From NCBI GenBank assembly GCA_039566865.1, contig CM076948.1, forward strand, positions 15,449,001-15,513,000: DNA of 64,000 bases, in the 5' to 3' direction. Positions 13,065-25,400 of this stretch are shown in pieces. The translations under genes and the position numbers were made by a program. Numbering within the stretch: position 1 is the first letter of the stretch; each line of letters opens with the position of its first letter. A model generated the notes under the pieces. That model searched no databases. It was given only the letters and a program-made list of their open reading frames with translations, and was not told the DNA's origin. The stretch comes from Aurelia coerulea. Lineage: Eukaryota; Cnidaria; Scyphozoa; Semaeostomeae; Ulmaridae.

Positions 13065-14730
13065 TATTAGTGCTGCAGCAACCTTAATTTTAATTACATT
13101 TTAGCTTTACTGCATAAACAAGATTCGATTAATTAATTGTTTATTTTGTCAAAGAAAACAAACTATGAACAAAAAAAGTGTGGATTTACGTCCTTTAGTA
13201 GCTGCAATTCATTTTATAATCAGTATTGCACTAAATCGTTCCCTACAACTTTAGTTCTGCCATTTACTTCTTTTCTACCACTAGATTAGTGCTGCAGCAA
13301 CCATTCTTTGAAAGTTTACTATAGACATTAGTTTTTTCTTTAGTCCCATTTTAGCTTTACTTCATAAACAAACATCGGTTAAATAAAAGTTTATTTTCTC
13401 AAAGAAAACAAAATATAAACACAAAAAATTGGAATTAACGCACTTTAGTAGCTAAAATTTATATTATAAAGAGTATTGCACTCATCGTTCTTTACAACTT
13501 TAGTTCTGCCAGTAATTTCTTTTATGGCACTATATTAGTGCTGCAGCAACTATTTTTGGAAATATTACTATAGACATTAGTTTTTTCTTTAGTCCCATTT
13601 TAGCTTTACTTCAGAAACAAACATCGATTAATTAAATGTTTATTTTCTCAAAGAAAACAAATTATAAACACAAAAAGTATGGATTAACGTACTTTATTTG
13701 CTACAATTTATATTATAAAGGGTATTCCTTTCATCGTTCTTAAAAACTTTAGTTCTGCCAGTTACTTCTTTTATAGCCCTATATTAGTGCTGCAGCAACT
13801 TTTCTTGGAAACATTACAATAGACATTAGTCTTTTCTTTGGTCCCAATTTAGCTTTACTTCATAAACAAACATCGATTAATTAAATGTTTATTTTGTGAG
13901 AGAAAACAAAATATAAACACAAAAAAGTCGAATTAAAGTACTTTAGTAGCTAAAATTTATCTTATAAAGAGTATTGTACTCATCGTTCTTAAAAACATTA
14001 GTTCTGCCAGTTACTTCTTTTATAGCACTATATTAGTGCTGCAGCAACCATAATTTTTATTACATTTTAGCTTTACTGCATAAACAAGAATCGATTAATT
14101 AAATGTTTATTTTGTCAAAGAAAACAAAATATAAACATAAAAAGTGTGGATTTAGGTACTTTAGTAGCTGCAATTTATTTTATAATCAGTATTGCACTAA
14201 ATCGTTCCCTACAACTTTAGTTCTGCCATTTACTTCTTTTCTACCACTATATTTGTGCTGCAGCAACCATTCTTGGAAATTTTACTATAGACATTAGTTT
14301 TTTCTTTAGTCCCATTTTAGCTTTACTGCATAAACAAACATCGGTTTAATAAAAGTTTATTTTCTCAAAGAAAACAAAATATAAACACAAAAAGTGTGCA
14401 TTAACGTACTTTAGTAGATGAAATTTATAATATAAAGAGTATTGTACCCATCGTTCTTTAAAATTTTAGTTCTGCCAGTTACTTCTTTTATAGCACTTAA
14501 TTGTAATTTTAATTTAAAATAGACATAAGTCTTTTCTTTAGTCTCAATTTAGCTTTACTTCATAAACAAACATCGATTAATTAAATGTTTATTTTCTGAG
14601 AGAAAACAAAATATAAACACAAAAAATTCGAATTAACGTACTTTAGTAGCTTTAATTAATATTATAAAAAGTATTGCACTCATCGTTCTTTAAAACTTTA
14701 GTTCTTCCAGTTACTTCTTTTATAGCACTA
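13065..14730. repeat. ~1.665-kb satellite block, copy 1
   Basis: About seven monomers, including two short-class ones and one that has lost its CTGCAG segment (near 14497). The whole block is repeated immediately downstream at an offset of 1665-1666 bp with few differences. Confidence 0.88.
14487..14530. repeat. satellite junction lacking the PstI segment
   Basis: After TTATAGCACT the sequence passes through an A/T-only filler (TTAATTGTAATTTTAATTTA) into ATAGACATAAG, so the CTGCAGCAACCATTCTTGG part is gone. The same event is copied at about 16153-16196 by the 1.665-kb duplication. Confidence 0.8.
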
Positions 14731-16395
14731 TATTAGTGCTGCAGCAACCTTGATTTTAATTACATTTTAGCTTTACTGCATAAACAAGATTCGATTAATT
14801 AATTGTTTATTTTGTCAAAGAAAACAAACTATGAACAAAAAAGTGTGGATTTACGTCCTTTAGTAGCTGCAATTTATTTTATAATCAGTATTGCACTAAA
14901 TCGTTCCCTACAACTTTAGTTCTGCCATTTACTTCTTTTCTACCACTAGATTAGTGCTGCAGCAACCATTCTTTGAAAGTTTACTATAGACATTGGTTTT
15001 TTCTTTAGTCCCATTTTAGCTTTACTGCATAAACAAACATCGGTTAGATAAAAGTTTATTTTCTCAGAGAAAACAAAATATAAACACAAAAAATTGGAAT
15101 TAACGCACTTTAGTAGCTAAAATTTATATTATAAAGAGTATTGCACTCATCGTTCTTTACAACTTTAGTTCTGCCAGTAATTTCTTTTATGGCACTATAT
15201 TAGTGCTGCAGCAACTATTTTTGGAAATATTACTATAGACATTAGTTTTTCCTTTAGTCTCATGTTAGCTTTACTTCAGAAACAAACATCGATTAATTAA
15301 ATGTTTATTTTCTCAAAGAAAACAAATTATAAACACAAAAAGTATGGATTAACGTACTTTATTTGCTACAATTTATATTATAAAGGGTATTCCTTTCATC
15401 GTTCTTAAAAACTTTATTTCTGCCAGTTACTTCTTTTATAGCCCTATATTAGTGCTGCAGCAACTTTTCTTGGAAACATTACAATAGACATTAGTCTTCT
15501 CTTTGGTCCCAATTTAGCTTTACTTCATAAACAAACATCGATTAATTAAATGTTTATTTTGTGAGAGAAAACAAAATATAAACACAAAAAATTCGAATTA
15601 AAGTACTTTAGTAGCTAAAATTTATCTTATAAAGAGTATTGTACTCATCGTTCTTAAAAACATTAGTTCTGCCAGTTACTTCTTTTATAGCACTATATTA
15701 GTGCTGCAGCAACCATAATTTTTATTACATTTTAGCTTTACTGCATAAACAAGAATCGATTAATTAAATGTTTATTTTGTCAAAGAAAACAAAATATAAA
15801 CATAAAAAGTGTGGATTTAGGTACATTAGTAGCTGCAATTTATTTTATAATCAGTATTGCACTAAATCGTTCCCTACAACTTTAGTTCTGCCATTTACTT
15901 CTTTTCTACCACTATATTTGTGCTGCAGCAACCATTCTTGGAAATTTTACTATAGACATTAGTTTTTTCTTTAGTCCCATTTTAGCTTTACTGCATAAAC
16001 AAACATCGGTTTAATAAAAGTTTATTTTCTCAAAGAAAACAAAATATAAACACAAAAAGTGTGCATTAACGTACTTTAGTAGATGAAATTTATAATATAA
16101 AGAGTATTGTACCCATCGTTCTTTAAAATTTTAGTTCTGCCAGTTACTTCTTTTATAGCACTTAATTGTAATTTTAATTTAAAATAGACATAAGTCTTTT
16201 CTTTAGTCTCAATTTAGCTTTACTTCATAAACAAACATCGATTAATTAAATGTTTATTTTCTGAGAGAAAACAAAATATAAACACAAAAAATTCGAATTA
16301 ACGTACTTTAGTAGCTTTAATTAATATTATAAAAAGTATTGCACTCATCGTTCTTTAAAACTTTAGTTCTCCCAGTTACTTCTTTTATAGCACTA
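14731..16395. repeat. ~1.665-kb satellite block, copy 2
   Basis: Adjacent tandem copy of 13065-14730. It stops at TAGCACTA, exactly where the LINE begins. The sequence after the LINE is a different monomer variant, so there is no third copy. Confidence 0.88.
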
Positions 16396-16434
16396 CATAC
16401 ATACATACATACATACATACATACATACATACAT
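16395..16434. repeat. (ACAT)10 microsatellite, the LINE 3' tail
   Basis: Ten perfect ACAT units on the plus strand, reading (ATGT)10 at the 3' end of the minus-strand LINE. It abuts the satellite with no A-run between, so it is the element's own terminal repeat, as seen in CR1/L2-type LINEs. The length may vary between individuals. Confidence 0.92.
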
Positions 16435-16614
16435 TTGCTATTTTTTAAAGCAGGTTGCCTATAAACGCAACTATAATGCTGATGTGGACCTGCTGTCTAC
16501 TAAAATAGAAATGAAACATTTTACAAAAAAAAGAAAGAAAATTCTAATAGCTTTAAAGATCGTGTTTCAAATTTTAAAGTTAAATACTCTTACTAAAATA
16601 TGAATTTTAAAGAT
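16435..16614 (-). other. LINE 3' untranslated region
   Basis: About 180 bp between the RT stop codon and the microsatellite tail, without an open frame. It is A/T-rich, with a pyrimidine-rich run in element orientation (around 16522-16540), then a stem-loop close to the tail. Confidence 0.85.
16449..16494 (-). other. 3'-end stem-loop of the LINE
   Basis: AGCAGGT (16449-16455) pairs with ACCTGCT (16488-16494), and a nested TTGC/GCAA pair (16455-16458 with 16467-16470) is an alternative inner stem. L2-type elements such as eel UnaL2 are known to need a 3' stem-loop plus a short-repeat tail for recognition by their RT, and this location fits. The pairing is seen; the role is inferred. Confidence 0.6.
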
Positions 16615-17628
16615 TTAATAATAAATAAAATCCCTCTGTTTTTTCTGTATCAAACAGGCTTCTTTGTTAAATGAGACTGCATTTAAATGTTCCTTCATAC
16701 TTTTCAACTGGTTCTTGAAAGTGTCTATTCCTTTGATACTTCTTAAGTTAATGGGTAATGTGTTCCATAACAACGGACCTCTCCATCTTACCGACGTTCT
16801 TCCTATTTCTCTGGAGCATCTTGGTAACTCGAATGACAAGTTGTCTCTTGAGCGTGTCAATTTTCGACTGAAATGTCTTTCTAGCGCTTCGGGGGCTGTT
16901 TGCTGGTAAACTTTGTGCATGATACTCAATATCTTTCTTTTATATATATAATCGAGTCTGTCCCATTTGGCTAATCGTAGAATCTCTTCATCTGGAATGT
17001 CTCTGGGTAGCCTATGAATGATTCTTGCTGCTCGTACATGAATTCTCTCTAGATCTGCAGTATGAGCAGAAGAGCAGGTCCACCAAACAATCATACCGTA
17101 TGATACAGCCGCGATGATTGTTTTAAAATAGATTTCTTCATGAACATGTATTGGCAAGTACGACATTCTTTTCAATTGCAAAACCTTTGCACAATAAGAC
17201 TTGATGACTTTCTTTACTTGTGTATTCCATGTCAGTTTATTATCCAGCTCTATTCCAAGTAGTGATGTTGTCTTTACATACTGTATTATCTCATCGCCTA
17301 TTCTTACTGGACGCAATGGTCCTACAAAATTGCGATTTGTTATGATTAAGACTTCCGACTTTCCAGTGTGTATCGTTAGTTGGTTTTCCTGACACCAATC
17401 ATTCACTTGCTTTCCAATCATGTTTAATTTATCTACAACCTCCTCAATATTCTTTCCTGCATAGTAAAATGTAGTATCATCAGCATATAAGTATGTTTCC
17501 CCTTGCGTGATTTTATCTGGAAGGTCATTTATATACATTGTAAACAACCTTGGTCCCAACAGCGACCCTTGAGGTACTCCAAATTTGATTACGCGATTGC
17601 TTGACTTTGTGCCATTAAGTTCAACATA
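16615..17628 (-). CDS. LINE reverse transcriptase, C-terminal part (5'-truncated)
   Basis: This is an open frame of 337 residues with no start codon of its own: it enters at the truncation point with YVELNGTKSS and ends at a stop. In retrotransposition the family's enzyme copies the element RNA into DNA at a nicked chromosomal site. Visible RT landmarks are GVPQGS at residues 17-22, FTMYINDLP soon after, the catalytic YADD at 48-51, an NQLTIHTGKSE block at about 82-92 and LGIELDNKLTW at about 124-134. The carboxy-terminal block typical of CR1/L2-like LINEs, WRGPLLWNTLP followed by FKNQLK, lies at about 282-309. The endonuclease domain, the first RT motifs (including the first catalytic aspartate) and any ORF1 are absent, so this copy cannot act alone. 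There is no internal stop or frameshift, which suggests a fairly recent insertion. A start at the TTG at 17559 would be arbitrary. Confidence 0.93.
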   Translation of the reverse strand, partial: YVELNGTKSSNRVIKFGVPQGSLLGPRLFTMYINDLPDKITQGETYLYADDTTFYYAGKNIEEVVDKLNMIGKQVNDWCQENQLTIHTGKSEVLIITNRNFVGPLRPVRIGDEIIQYVKTTSLLGIELDNKLTWNTQVKKVIKSYCAKVLQLKRMSYLPIHVHEEIYFKTIIAAVSYGMIVWWTCSSAHTADLERIHVRAARIIHRLPRDIPDEEILRLAKWDRLDYIYKRKILSIMHKVYQQTAPEALERHFSRKLTRSRDNLSFELPRCSREIGRTSVRWRGPLLWNTLPINLRSIKGIDTFKNQLKSMKEHLNAVSFNKEACLIQKKQRDFIYY

Positions 17629-20600
17629 ACTATATTAGTGCTGCAGCAACCTTAATTTTAATTACATTTTAGCTTTACTGCATAAACAAACATCGATTAA
17701 TTAAATGTTTATTTTCTCAAAGCAAACAAGGTATAAACACAAAAAGTGTGGATTAACGTAATGTATTAGCTACAATTTATATTATTAAGAGTACTGTTCT
17801 CATCGTTCTTTAAATCTTTGTTTCTGTTAGTTACTTCTTTTATAGCACTATATTAGAGCTGCAGCAGCCATTCTTGGAAACATTACTATGGACATTAGTC
17901 TTTTCTTTAGTCTTAATTTAGCTTTATTGCATCAACAAACATCGATTAGATAAAAGTCTAATTTCTCAAAGGAAACAAATTATAAACACAAATAATTTCG
18001 ATTAACGTACTTTAGTAGCTGCAAATTATATTATAAAGAGTATTGAACTCATCGTTCTCTAAAACTTTAGTTCTGCCAGTTACTTCTTTTATAGCCCTAT
18101 ATTAGTGCTGCAGCAACTTTTCATGGAAACATTACAATAGACATTAGTCTTTTCTTTAGTCTCAATTTAGCTTTATTGCATGAACATACATCGATTAATT
18201 AAAAGTTTATTTTCTGAGAGAAAACAAAATTTAAACATAAAAAGTGTGGATTTAGGTACTTTAGTAGCTGCAATTTGTTTTATAATCAGTATTGCACTAA
18301 ATCGTTCCCTACAACTTTAGTTCTGCAATTTACTTCTTTTCTACCACTATATCAGTGCTGCAGCAACCATTCTTGGAAATTTTACTATAGACATTAGTTT
18401 TTTCTTTAGTCCAATTTTAGCTTTACTGCAAAAACAAACATCGGTTAAATAAAAGTTTATTTTCTCAAAGAAAACAAAATATAAAAACAAAAAAACTGAA
18501 ATTAACGTACATTAGTAGCTAAAATTTATATTATAAAGAGTATTTTACTGATCGTTCTTAAAAACTTTAGTTCTGCCAGTTACTTCTTTTATAGCACTAT
18601 ATTAATGCTGCAGAAACCATTCTTGGAAACGCTACTGTAGAAATTAGATTTTTCTTTAGTCTCATATTAGCTTTACTGCATAAACAAACATCGGTTAATT
18701 AAAAGTTTATTTTCTCAAAAAAAAAAAATTATAAACACAAAAAGTATTTATTAACGTACTTTAGTAGCTTTAATTAATATTATAAAAAGCATTGCACTCA
18801 TCGTTCTTTAAAACTTTAGTTCTGCCAGTTACTTCTTTTATAGCACTATATTAGTGCTGCAGCAACCTTAATTTTAATTACATTTTAGCTTTACTACATA
18901 AACAAACATCGGTTAATTAATTGTTTATTTTCTCAAAGCAAACAAAATATAAACACAAAAAGTGTGGATTAACGTACTTTATTAGCTACAATTAATATTA
19001 TAAAGAGTATTGTACATATCGTTCTTAAAAACTTTAGTTCTGCCCGTTGCTTCTTCTATAGCACTATATTAGAGCTGCAGAAACCATTCTTGCAAAAAAA
19101 AATTACTGTAGACATTAGATTTTTCTTTAGTCTTTTTTTAGCTTTACTGCATGAATAAACATCGATTAATTAAAAGTTTATTTTCTGAGAGAAAAAAAAA
19201 TTTAAACATAAAAGATTGGATTTACGTACCTTAGTAGCTGCAATTTGTTTTATAAACAGTATTGCACTAAATCGTTCCCTACAACTTTAGTTCTGCCATT
19301 TACATCTTTTCTACCACTATATTAGTGCTGCAGCAACCATTCTTGGAAACTTTACTATAGACATTAGTTTTTTCTTTAGTCTCATGTTAGCTTTACTTCA
19401 TAAACAAACATCGATTAATTAAATGTTTATCTTCTGAGAGAAAACAAAATATAAACACAAAAAATTGGAATTAACGTATTTTAGTAGCTAAAATTTATAT
19501 TATAAAGAGTATTGTACTCATTGTCCTTAAAAACTTTAGTTCTGCCAGTTACTTCTTTTATAGCACTATATTAGAGCTGCAGAAACCATTCTTGGAAACA
19601 TTACTGTAGACATTAGATTTTTCTTTAGTCTCATTTTAGCTTTACTGCATAAACAAACATCTGTTAATTAAAAGTTTATTTTCTCAAAGAAAACAAATTA
19701 AAAACACAAAAAGTATGGATTAACGTACTTTATTAGCTACAATTTATATTATAAAGAGTATTCCTTTCATCGTTCTTAAAAACTTTAGTTCTGCCAGCTA
19801 CTTCTTTTATAGCCCTATATTGGTGGTGCAGCAACTTTTCTTGGAAACATTACAATAGACATTAGTCTTTTCTTTAGTCTCAATTTAGCTTTACTTCATA
19901 AACAAACATCGATTAATTAAAGGTTTATTTCCTGAGAGAAAACAAAATATAAACACAAAAAATTGGAATTAACGTACTTTAGTAGCTAAAATTTATATTA
20001 TAAAGACTATTCTACTCATCGTTCTTAAAAACTTTAGTTCTGCAAGTTACTTCTTTTATAGCACTATATTAGTGCTGCAGAAACCATTCTCGGAAACATT
20101 ACTGTAGACATTAGATTTTTCTTTAGTCTCATTTTAGCTTTACTGCATAAACAAACATCTGTTAATTAAAAGTTTATTTTCTCAAAGAAAACAAATTATA
20201 AACACAAAAAGTATGGATTAACGTACTTTAGTAGCTTTAATTAATATTATAAAGAGTATTGCACTGATCGTTCTTTAAAACTTTAGTTCTGCCAGTTACT
20301 TCTTTTATAGCACTATATTAGTGCTGCAGCAACCTTAACATTAATTACATTTTAGCTTTACTGCATAAACAAACATCGGTTAATTAAATGTTTATTTTCT
20401 CAAAGCAATCAAAATATAACCACAAAAACTGTGGATTAACTTAATGTATTAGCTACAATTTATATTATTAAGAGTATTGTACTCATCGTTCTTTAAAACT
20501 TTGTTTCTGTCAGTTACTTCTTTTATAGAACTATATTAGCGCTGCAGCAACCATTCTTGGAAACATTACTATGGACATTAGTCTTTTCTTTAGTCTTAAT

Positions 20601-21984
20601 TTAGCTTTATTGCATAAACAAACATCGATTAGATAAAAGTCTATTTTCTCAAAGGAAACAAATTATAAACACAAATAATTTCGATTAACGTACTTTAGTA
20701 GCTGCAACTTATATTATAAAGGGTATTGAACTCATCGTTCTCTAAAACTTTAGTTCTGCCAGTTACTTCTTTTATAGCCCTATATTAGTGCTGCAGCAAC
20801 TTTTCTTGGAAACATTACAATAGACATTAGTCTTTCATTTAGTCTCAATTTAGCTTTATTGCATAAACATACATCGTTTAATCAAAAGTTTATTTTCTGA
20901 GAGAAAACAAAATTTAAACATAAAAGATTGGATTTACGTACTTTAGTAGCTGCAATTTGTTTTATAAACAGTATTGCACTAAATCGTTCCCTACAACTTT
21001 AGTTCTGCCATTTACTTCTTTTCTACCACTATATTAGTGCTGCAGCAACCATTCTTGGAAACTTTACTATAGACATTAGTTTTTTCTTTAGTCTCATGTT
21101 AGCTTTACATCATTAACAAACATCGATTAATTAAATGTTTATTTTCTCAAGAAAAACAAATTATAAACACAAAAAGTATGGATTAACGTACTTTATTAGC
21201 TACAATTTATAATATAAAGAGTATTCCTTTCATCGTTCTTAAAAAATTTAGTTCTGCCAGTTACTTCTTTTATAGCACTATATTAGTGCTGCAGCAACCA
21301 TTCTATGAAACATTACTATCGACATTAGTCTTTTCTTTAGTCTCACTTTAGCTTTATTGCATAAACATACATCGATTAATTAAAAGACTATTTTCCCAAA
21401 GGAAACAAATTATAAACACAAAAAGTATGGATTAACGTACTTTATTAGCTACAATTTATATTATAAAGAGTATTCCTCTCATCGTTCTTAAAAACTTTAG
21501 TTCTGCCAGCTACTTCTTTTATAGCCCTATATTAGTGGTGCAGCAACTTTTCTTGGAAACATTACAATAGACATTAGTCGTTTCTTTAGTCTCAATTTAG
21601 CTTTACTTCATAAACAAACATCGATTAATTAAATGTTTATCTTCTGAGAGAAAACAAAATATAAACACAAAAAATTGGAATTAACGTATTTTAGTAGCTA
21701 AAATTTATATTATAAATAGTATTGTACTCATTGTCCTTAAAAACTTTAGTTCTGCCAGTTACTTCTTTAATAGCACTATATTAGAGCTGCAGAAACCATT
21801 CTTGGAAACATTACTGTAGACATTAGATTTTTCTTTAGTCTCATTTTAGCTTCACTGCATAAACAAACATCTGTTAATTAAAAGTTTATTTTCTCAAAGA
21901 AAACAAATTATAAACAAAAAAAGTATGGATTAACGTACTTTATTAGCTACAATTTATATTATAAAGAGTATTCCTCTCATCGTT

Positions 21985-22479
21985 CTTGGAAAATTTAGTT
22001 CTGCCAGTTACTTCTTTTATAGCCCTATATTAGTGCTGCAGCAACTTTTTTTGGAAGCATTACAATAGACATTAGTCTTTCATTTAGTCTCAATTTAGCT
22101 TTATTGCATAAACATACATCGTTTAATTAAAAGTTTATTTTCTGAGAGAAAACAAAATTTAAACATAAAAGATTGGATTTACGTACTTAAGTAGCTGCAA
22201 TTTGTTTTATAAACAGTATTGCACTAAATCGTTATGACAACTTTAGTTCTGCCATTTACTTCTTTTCTACCACTATATTAGTGCTGCAGCAACCATTCTT
22301 GGAAATTTTACTATAGACATTAGTTTTTTCTTTAGTCCAATTTTAGCTTTACTGCATGAACAAACATCGGTTAAATAAAAGTTTATTTTTTGAGAGAAAA
22401 CAAAATATAAACACAAAAAATTGGAATTAATGTACTTTAGTAACTAAAATTTATATTATAAAGAGTATTTTACTCATCG
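21985..22479. repeat. two-monomer block, ~497-bp tandem period
   Basis: Variants TTCTTGGAAAATTTAG, CAACTTTTTTTGG, TAGTCTTTCATTTAG and CATAAAAGATTGG occur here and again about 497 bp on, at the start of the 6.38-kb block. This local dimer duplication is separate from the larger one. Confidence 0.75.
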
Positions 22480-25400
22480 TTCTTAGAAAATTTAGTTCTG
22501 CCAGTTACTTCTTTTATAGCCCTATATTAGTGCTGCAGCAACTTTTTTTGGAAACATTACAATAGACATTAGTCTTTCATTTAGTCTCAATTTAGCTTTA
22601 TTGCATAAACATACATCGTTTAATTAAAAGTTTATTTTCTGAGAGAAAACAAAATTTAAACATAAAAGATTGGATTTACGTACTTTAGTAGCTGCAATTT
22701 GTTTTATAAACAGTATTGCACTAAATCGTTCCCTACAACTTTAGTTCTGCCATTTACTTCTTTTCTACCACTATATTAGTGCTGCAGCAACCATTCTTGG
22801 AAATTTTACTATAGACATTAGTTTTTTCTTTACTCCAATTTTAGCTTTACTGCATGAACAAACATCGGTTAAATAAAAGTTTATTTTTTGAGAGAAAACA
22901 AAATATAAACACAAAAAATTGGAATTAACGTACTTTAGTAGCTAAAATCTATATTATAAAGAGTATTTTACTCATCGTTCTTAGAAAATTTAGTTCTGCC
23001 AGTTACGTCTTTTATAGCACTATATTAGTGCTGCAGAAACCATTCTTGGAAGCATTACTGTAGACATTAGATTTTTCTTTAGTCTCATTTGAGCTTTACT
23101 GCATCAACAAACATCGGTTAATTAAAAGTTTATTTTCTCAAAGAAAACAAATTATAAACACAAAAAGTATGGATTAACGTACTTTAGTAGCTTTAATTAA
23201 TATTATAAAGAGTATTGCACTCATAGTTCTTTAAAATTTAAGTTCTGCTAGTTACTTCTTTTATAGCACTATATTAGTGCTGCAGCAACCTTAATATTAA
23301 TTAAATTTTAGCTTTACTGCATAAACAAACATCGGTTAATTAAATGTTTATTTTCTAAAAGCAAAAAAAATATAAACACAAAAATTGTGGATTAACGTAA
23401 TGTATTAGCTACAATTTATATTATTAAGAGTATTGTACTCATCGTTCTTTAAAACTTTGTTTCTGTCAGTTACTTCATCTATAGCACTATATTAGCGCTG
23501 CAGCAACCATTCTTGGAAATATAACTATGGACATTAGTCTTTTAATTAGTCTTAATTTAGCTTTATTGCAGAAACAAACATCGATTAGATAAAAGTCTAT
23601 TTTCTCAAAGGAAACAACTTATAAACACAAATAATTTCGATTAACGTACTTTAGTAGTTGCAGTTTATATTATAAAGAGTATTGAGCTCATCGTTCTCCA
23701 AAACTTTAGTTCTGCCAGTTACTTCTTTTATAGCCCTATATTAGTGCTGCAGCAACTTTTCTTGGAAACATTACAATAGACATTAGTCTTTCCTTTAGTC
23801 TCAATTTAGCTTTATTGCATAAACATACATCGTTTAATTAAAAGTTTATTTTCTGAGAGAAAACAAAATTTAAACATAAAAAGTGTGGATTCACGTACTT
23901 TAGTAGCTGCAATTTATTTTATAATCAGTTTTGCACTAAATCGTTTCCTAAAACTTTAGTTCTGTTATTTACTTCTTTTCTACTACTATATTAGTGCTGC
24001 AGCAACCATTCTTGTAAATTTTACTATAGACATTAGTTTTTTCTTTAGTCCAATTTTAGCTTTACTGTATAAACAAACATCGGTTAAATAAAAGTTTATT
24101 TTCTCAAAGAAAACAAAATATAAACAAAAAAAATTGGAATTAACGTACTTTAGTAGCTAAAATTTATATTATAAAGAGAATTTTACTCATCGTTCTTAAA
24201 AACTTTAGTTCTGCAAGTTACTTCTTTTATAGCACTATATTAGTGCTGCAGCAACCTTAATATTAATTACATTTTAGCTTTACTGCATTAACAAACATCG
24301 GTTAATTAAATGTTTATTTTCTAAAAGCAAAAAAAATATAAACACAAAAATTGTGGATTAACGTAATGTATTAGCTTTAATTTATATTATTAAGAGTATT
24401 GTACTCATCGTTCTTTAAAACTTTGTTTCTGTCAGTTACTTCATTTATAGCACTATGTTAGCGCTGCAGCAACCATTCTTGGAAATATAACTATGGACAT
24501 TAGTCTTTTCTTTAGTCTTAATTTAGCTTTATTGCAGAAACAAACATCGATTAGATAAAAGTCTATTTTCTCAAAGGAAACAAATTATAAACACAAATAA
24601 TTTCAATTAACGTACTTTAGTAGTTGCAGATTATATTATAAAGAGTATTGAGCTCATCATTCTCCAAAACTTTAGTTCTGCCAGTTACTTCTTTTATAGC
24701 CCTATATTAGTGCTGCAGCAACTTTTCTTGGAAACATTACAATAGACATTAGTCTTTCCTTTAGTCTCAATTTAGCTTTACTTCATAAACAAACATCGAT
24801 TAATTAAATGTTTATTTTCTGAGAGAAAACAAAATATAAACACAAAAAATTGGAATTAACGTATTTTAGTAGCTAAAATTTATATTATAAAGAGCATTGT
24901 ACTCATCGTTCTTAAAACCTTTAGTTCTGCAATTTACTTCTTTTATAGCACTATATTAGTGCTGCAGAAACCATTCTTGGAAGCATTACTGTAGACATTA
25001 GATTTTTCTTTAGTCTCATTTTAGCTTTACTTCATAAACAAACATCGATTAATTAAATGTTTATTTTCTGAGAGAAAACAAAATATAAACACAAAAAATT
25101 CGAATTAACGTACTTTAGTAGCTAAAATTTATATTATAAAGAGTATTGTACTCATCGTTCTTAAAAACTTTAGTTCTGCAAGTTACTTCTTTTATAGCAC
25201 TATATTAGTGCTGCAGAAACCATTCTTGGAAACATTACTGTAGACATTAGATTTTTCTTTAGTCTCATTTTAGCTTTACTGCATAAACAAACATCGGTTA
25301 TTTAAAAGCTTATTTTCTCAAAAAAAACAAATTATAAACACAAAAAGTATGGATTAACGTACTTTAGTAGCTTTAATTAATATTATAAAGAGTATTGCAC

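Larger units (their letters stand above)
1..16395. repeat. satellite array, left section (~249-bp monomer)
   Basis: Uninterrupted head-to-tail copies of an A+T-rich monomer. The CTGCAG block recurs at about 220, 470, 719, 968, 1218, 1436 and so on, giving steps of 249-250 bp or about 218 bp. All copies point the same way. Monomers differ by many scattered substitutions, so this section looks older and less homogenised than the right end. No gene is seen anywhere in it; short open frames near 14.1 and 15.8 kb are the same satellite block duplicated. Confidence 0.97.
16392..17632 (-). mobile_element. 5'-truncated non-LTR retrotransposon (LINE), CR1/L2-like
   Basis: This single large non-satellite segment lies on the minus strand. 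In element orientation it opens in mid reverse transcriptase at about 17628, runs to a stop codon at 16615, then has a ~180-bp 3' UTR and ends in (ATGT)10. ACTA is present on both sides (16392-16395 and 17629-17632) and occurs once in the uninterrupted satellite, so it is probably a 4-bp target-site duplication. A 5' truncation with an intact 3' end is the usual outcome of target-primed reverse transcription. Base composition is clearly richer in G+C than the satellite. CR1/L2 assignment rests on the RT motifs, the C-terminal block and the microsatellite tail; other clades such as Rex1 are not excluded. Confidence 0.92.

Noticed and set aside
14103..14297. 64-codon open frame, repeated at 15768-15962
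   Set aside because: It lies wholly inside satellite monomers, and the second frame exists only because the 1.665-kb block is duplicated. There is no start context, no domain and no coding constraint.
16664..16909. Plus-strand open frames at 16664-16909 and 17201-17392
   Set aside because: Both are antisense shadows of the LINE reverse-transcriptase frame, which has clear RT motifs on the minus strand.
16395..17628. LTR retrotransposon or virus-derived polymerase
   Set aside because: There are no LTRs, integrase, protease or RNase H motifs; YADD with GVPQGS and the WNTLP/FKNQLK tail fit a non-LTR element.
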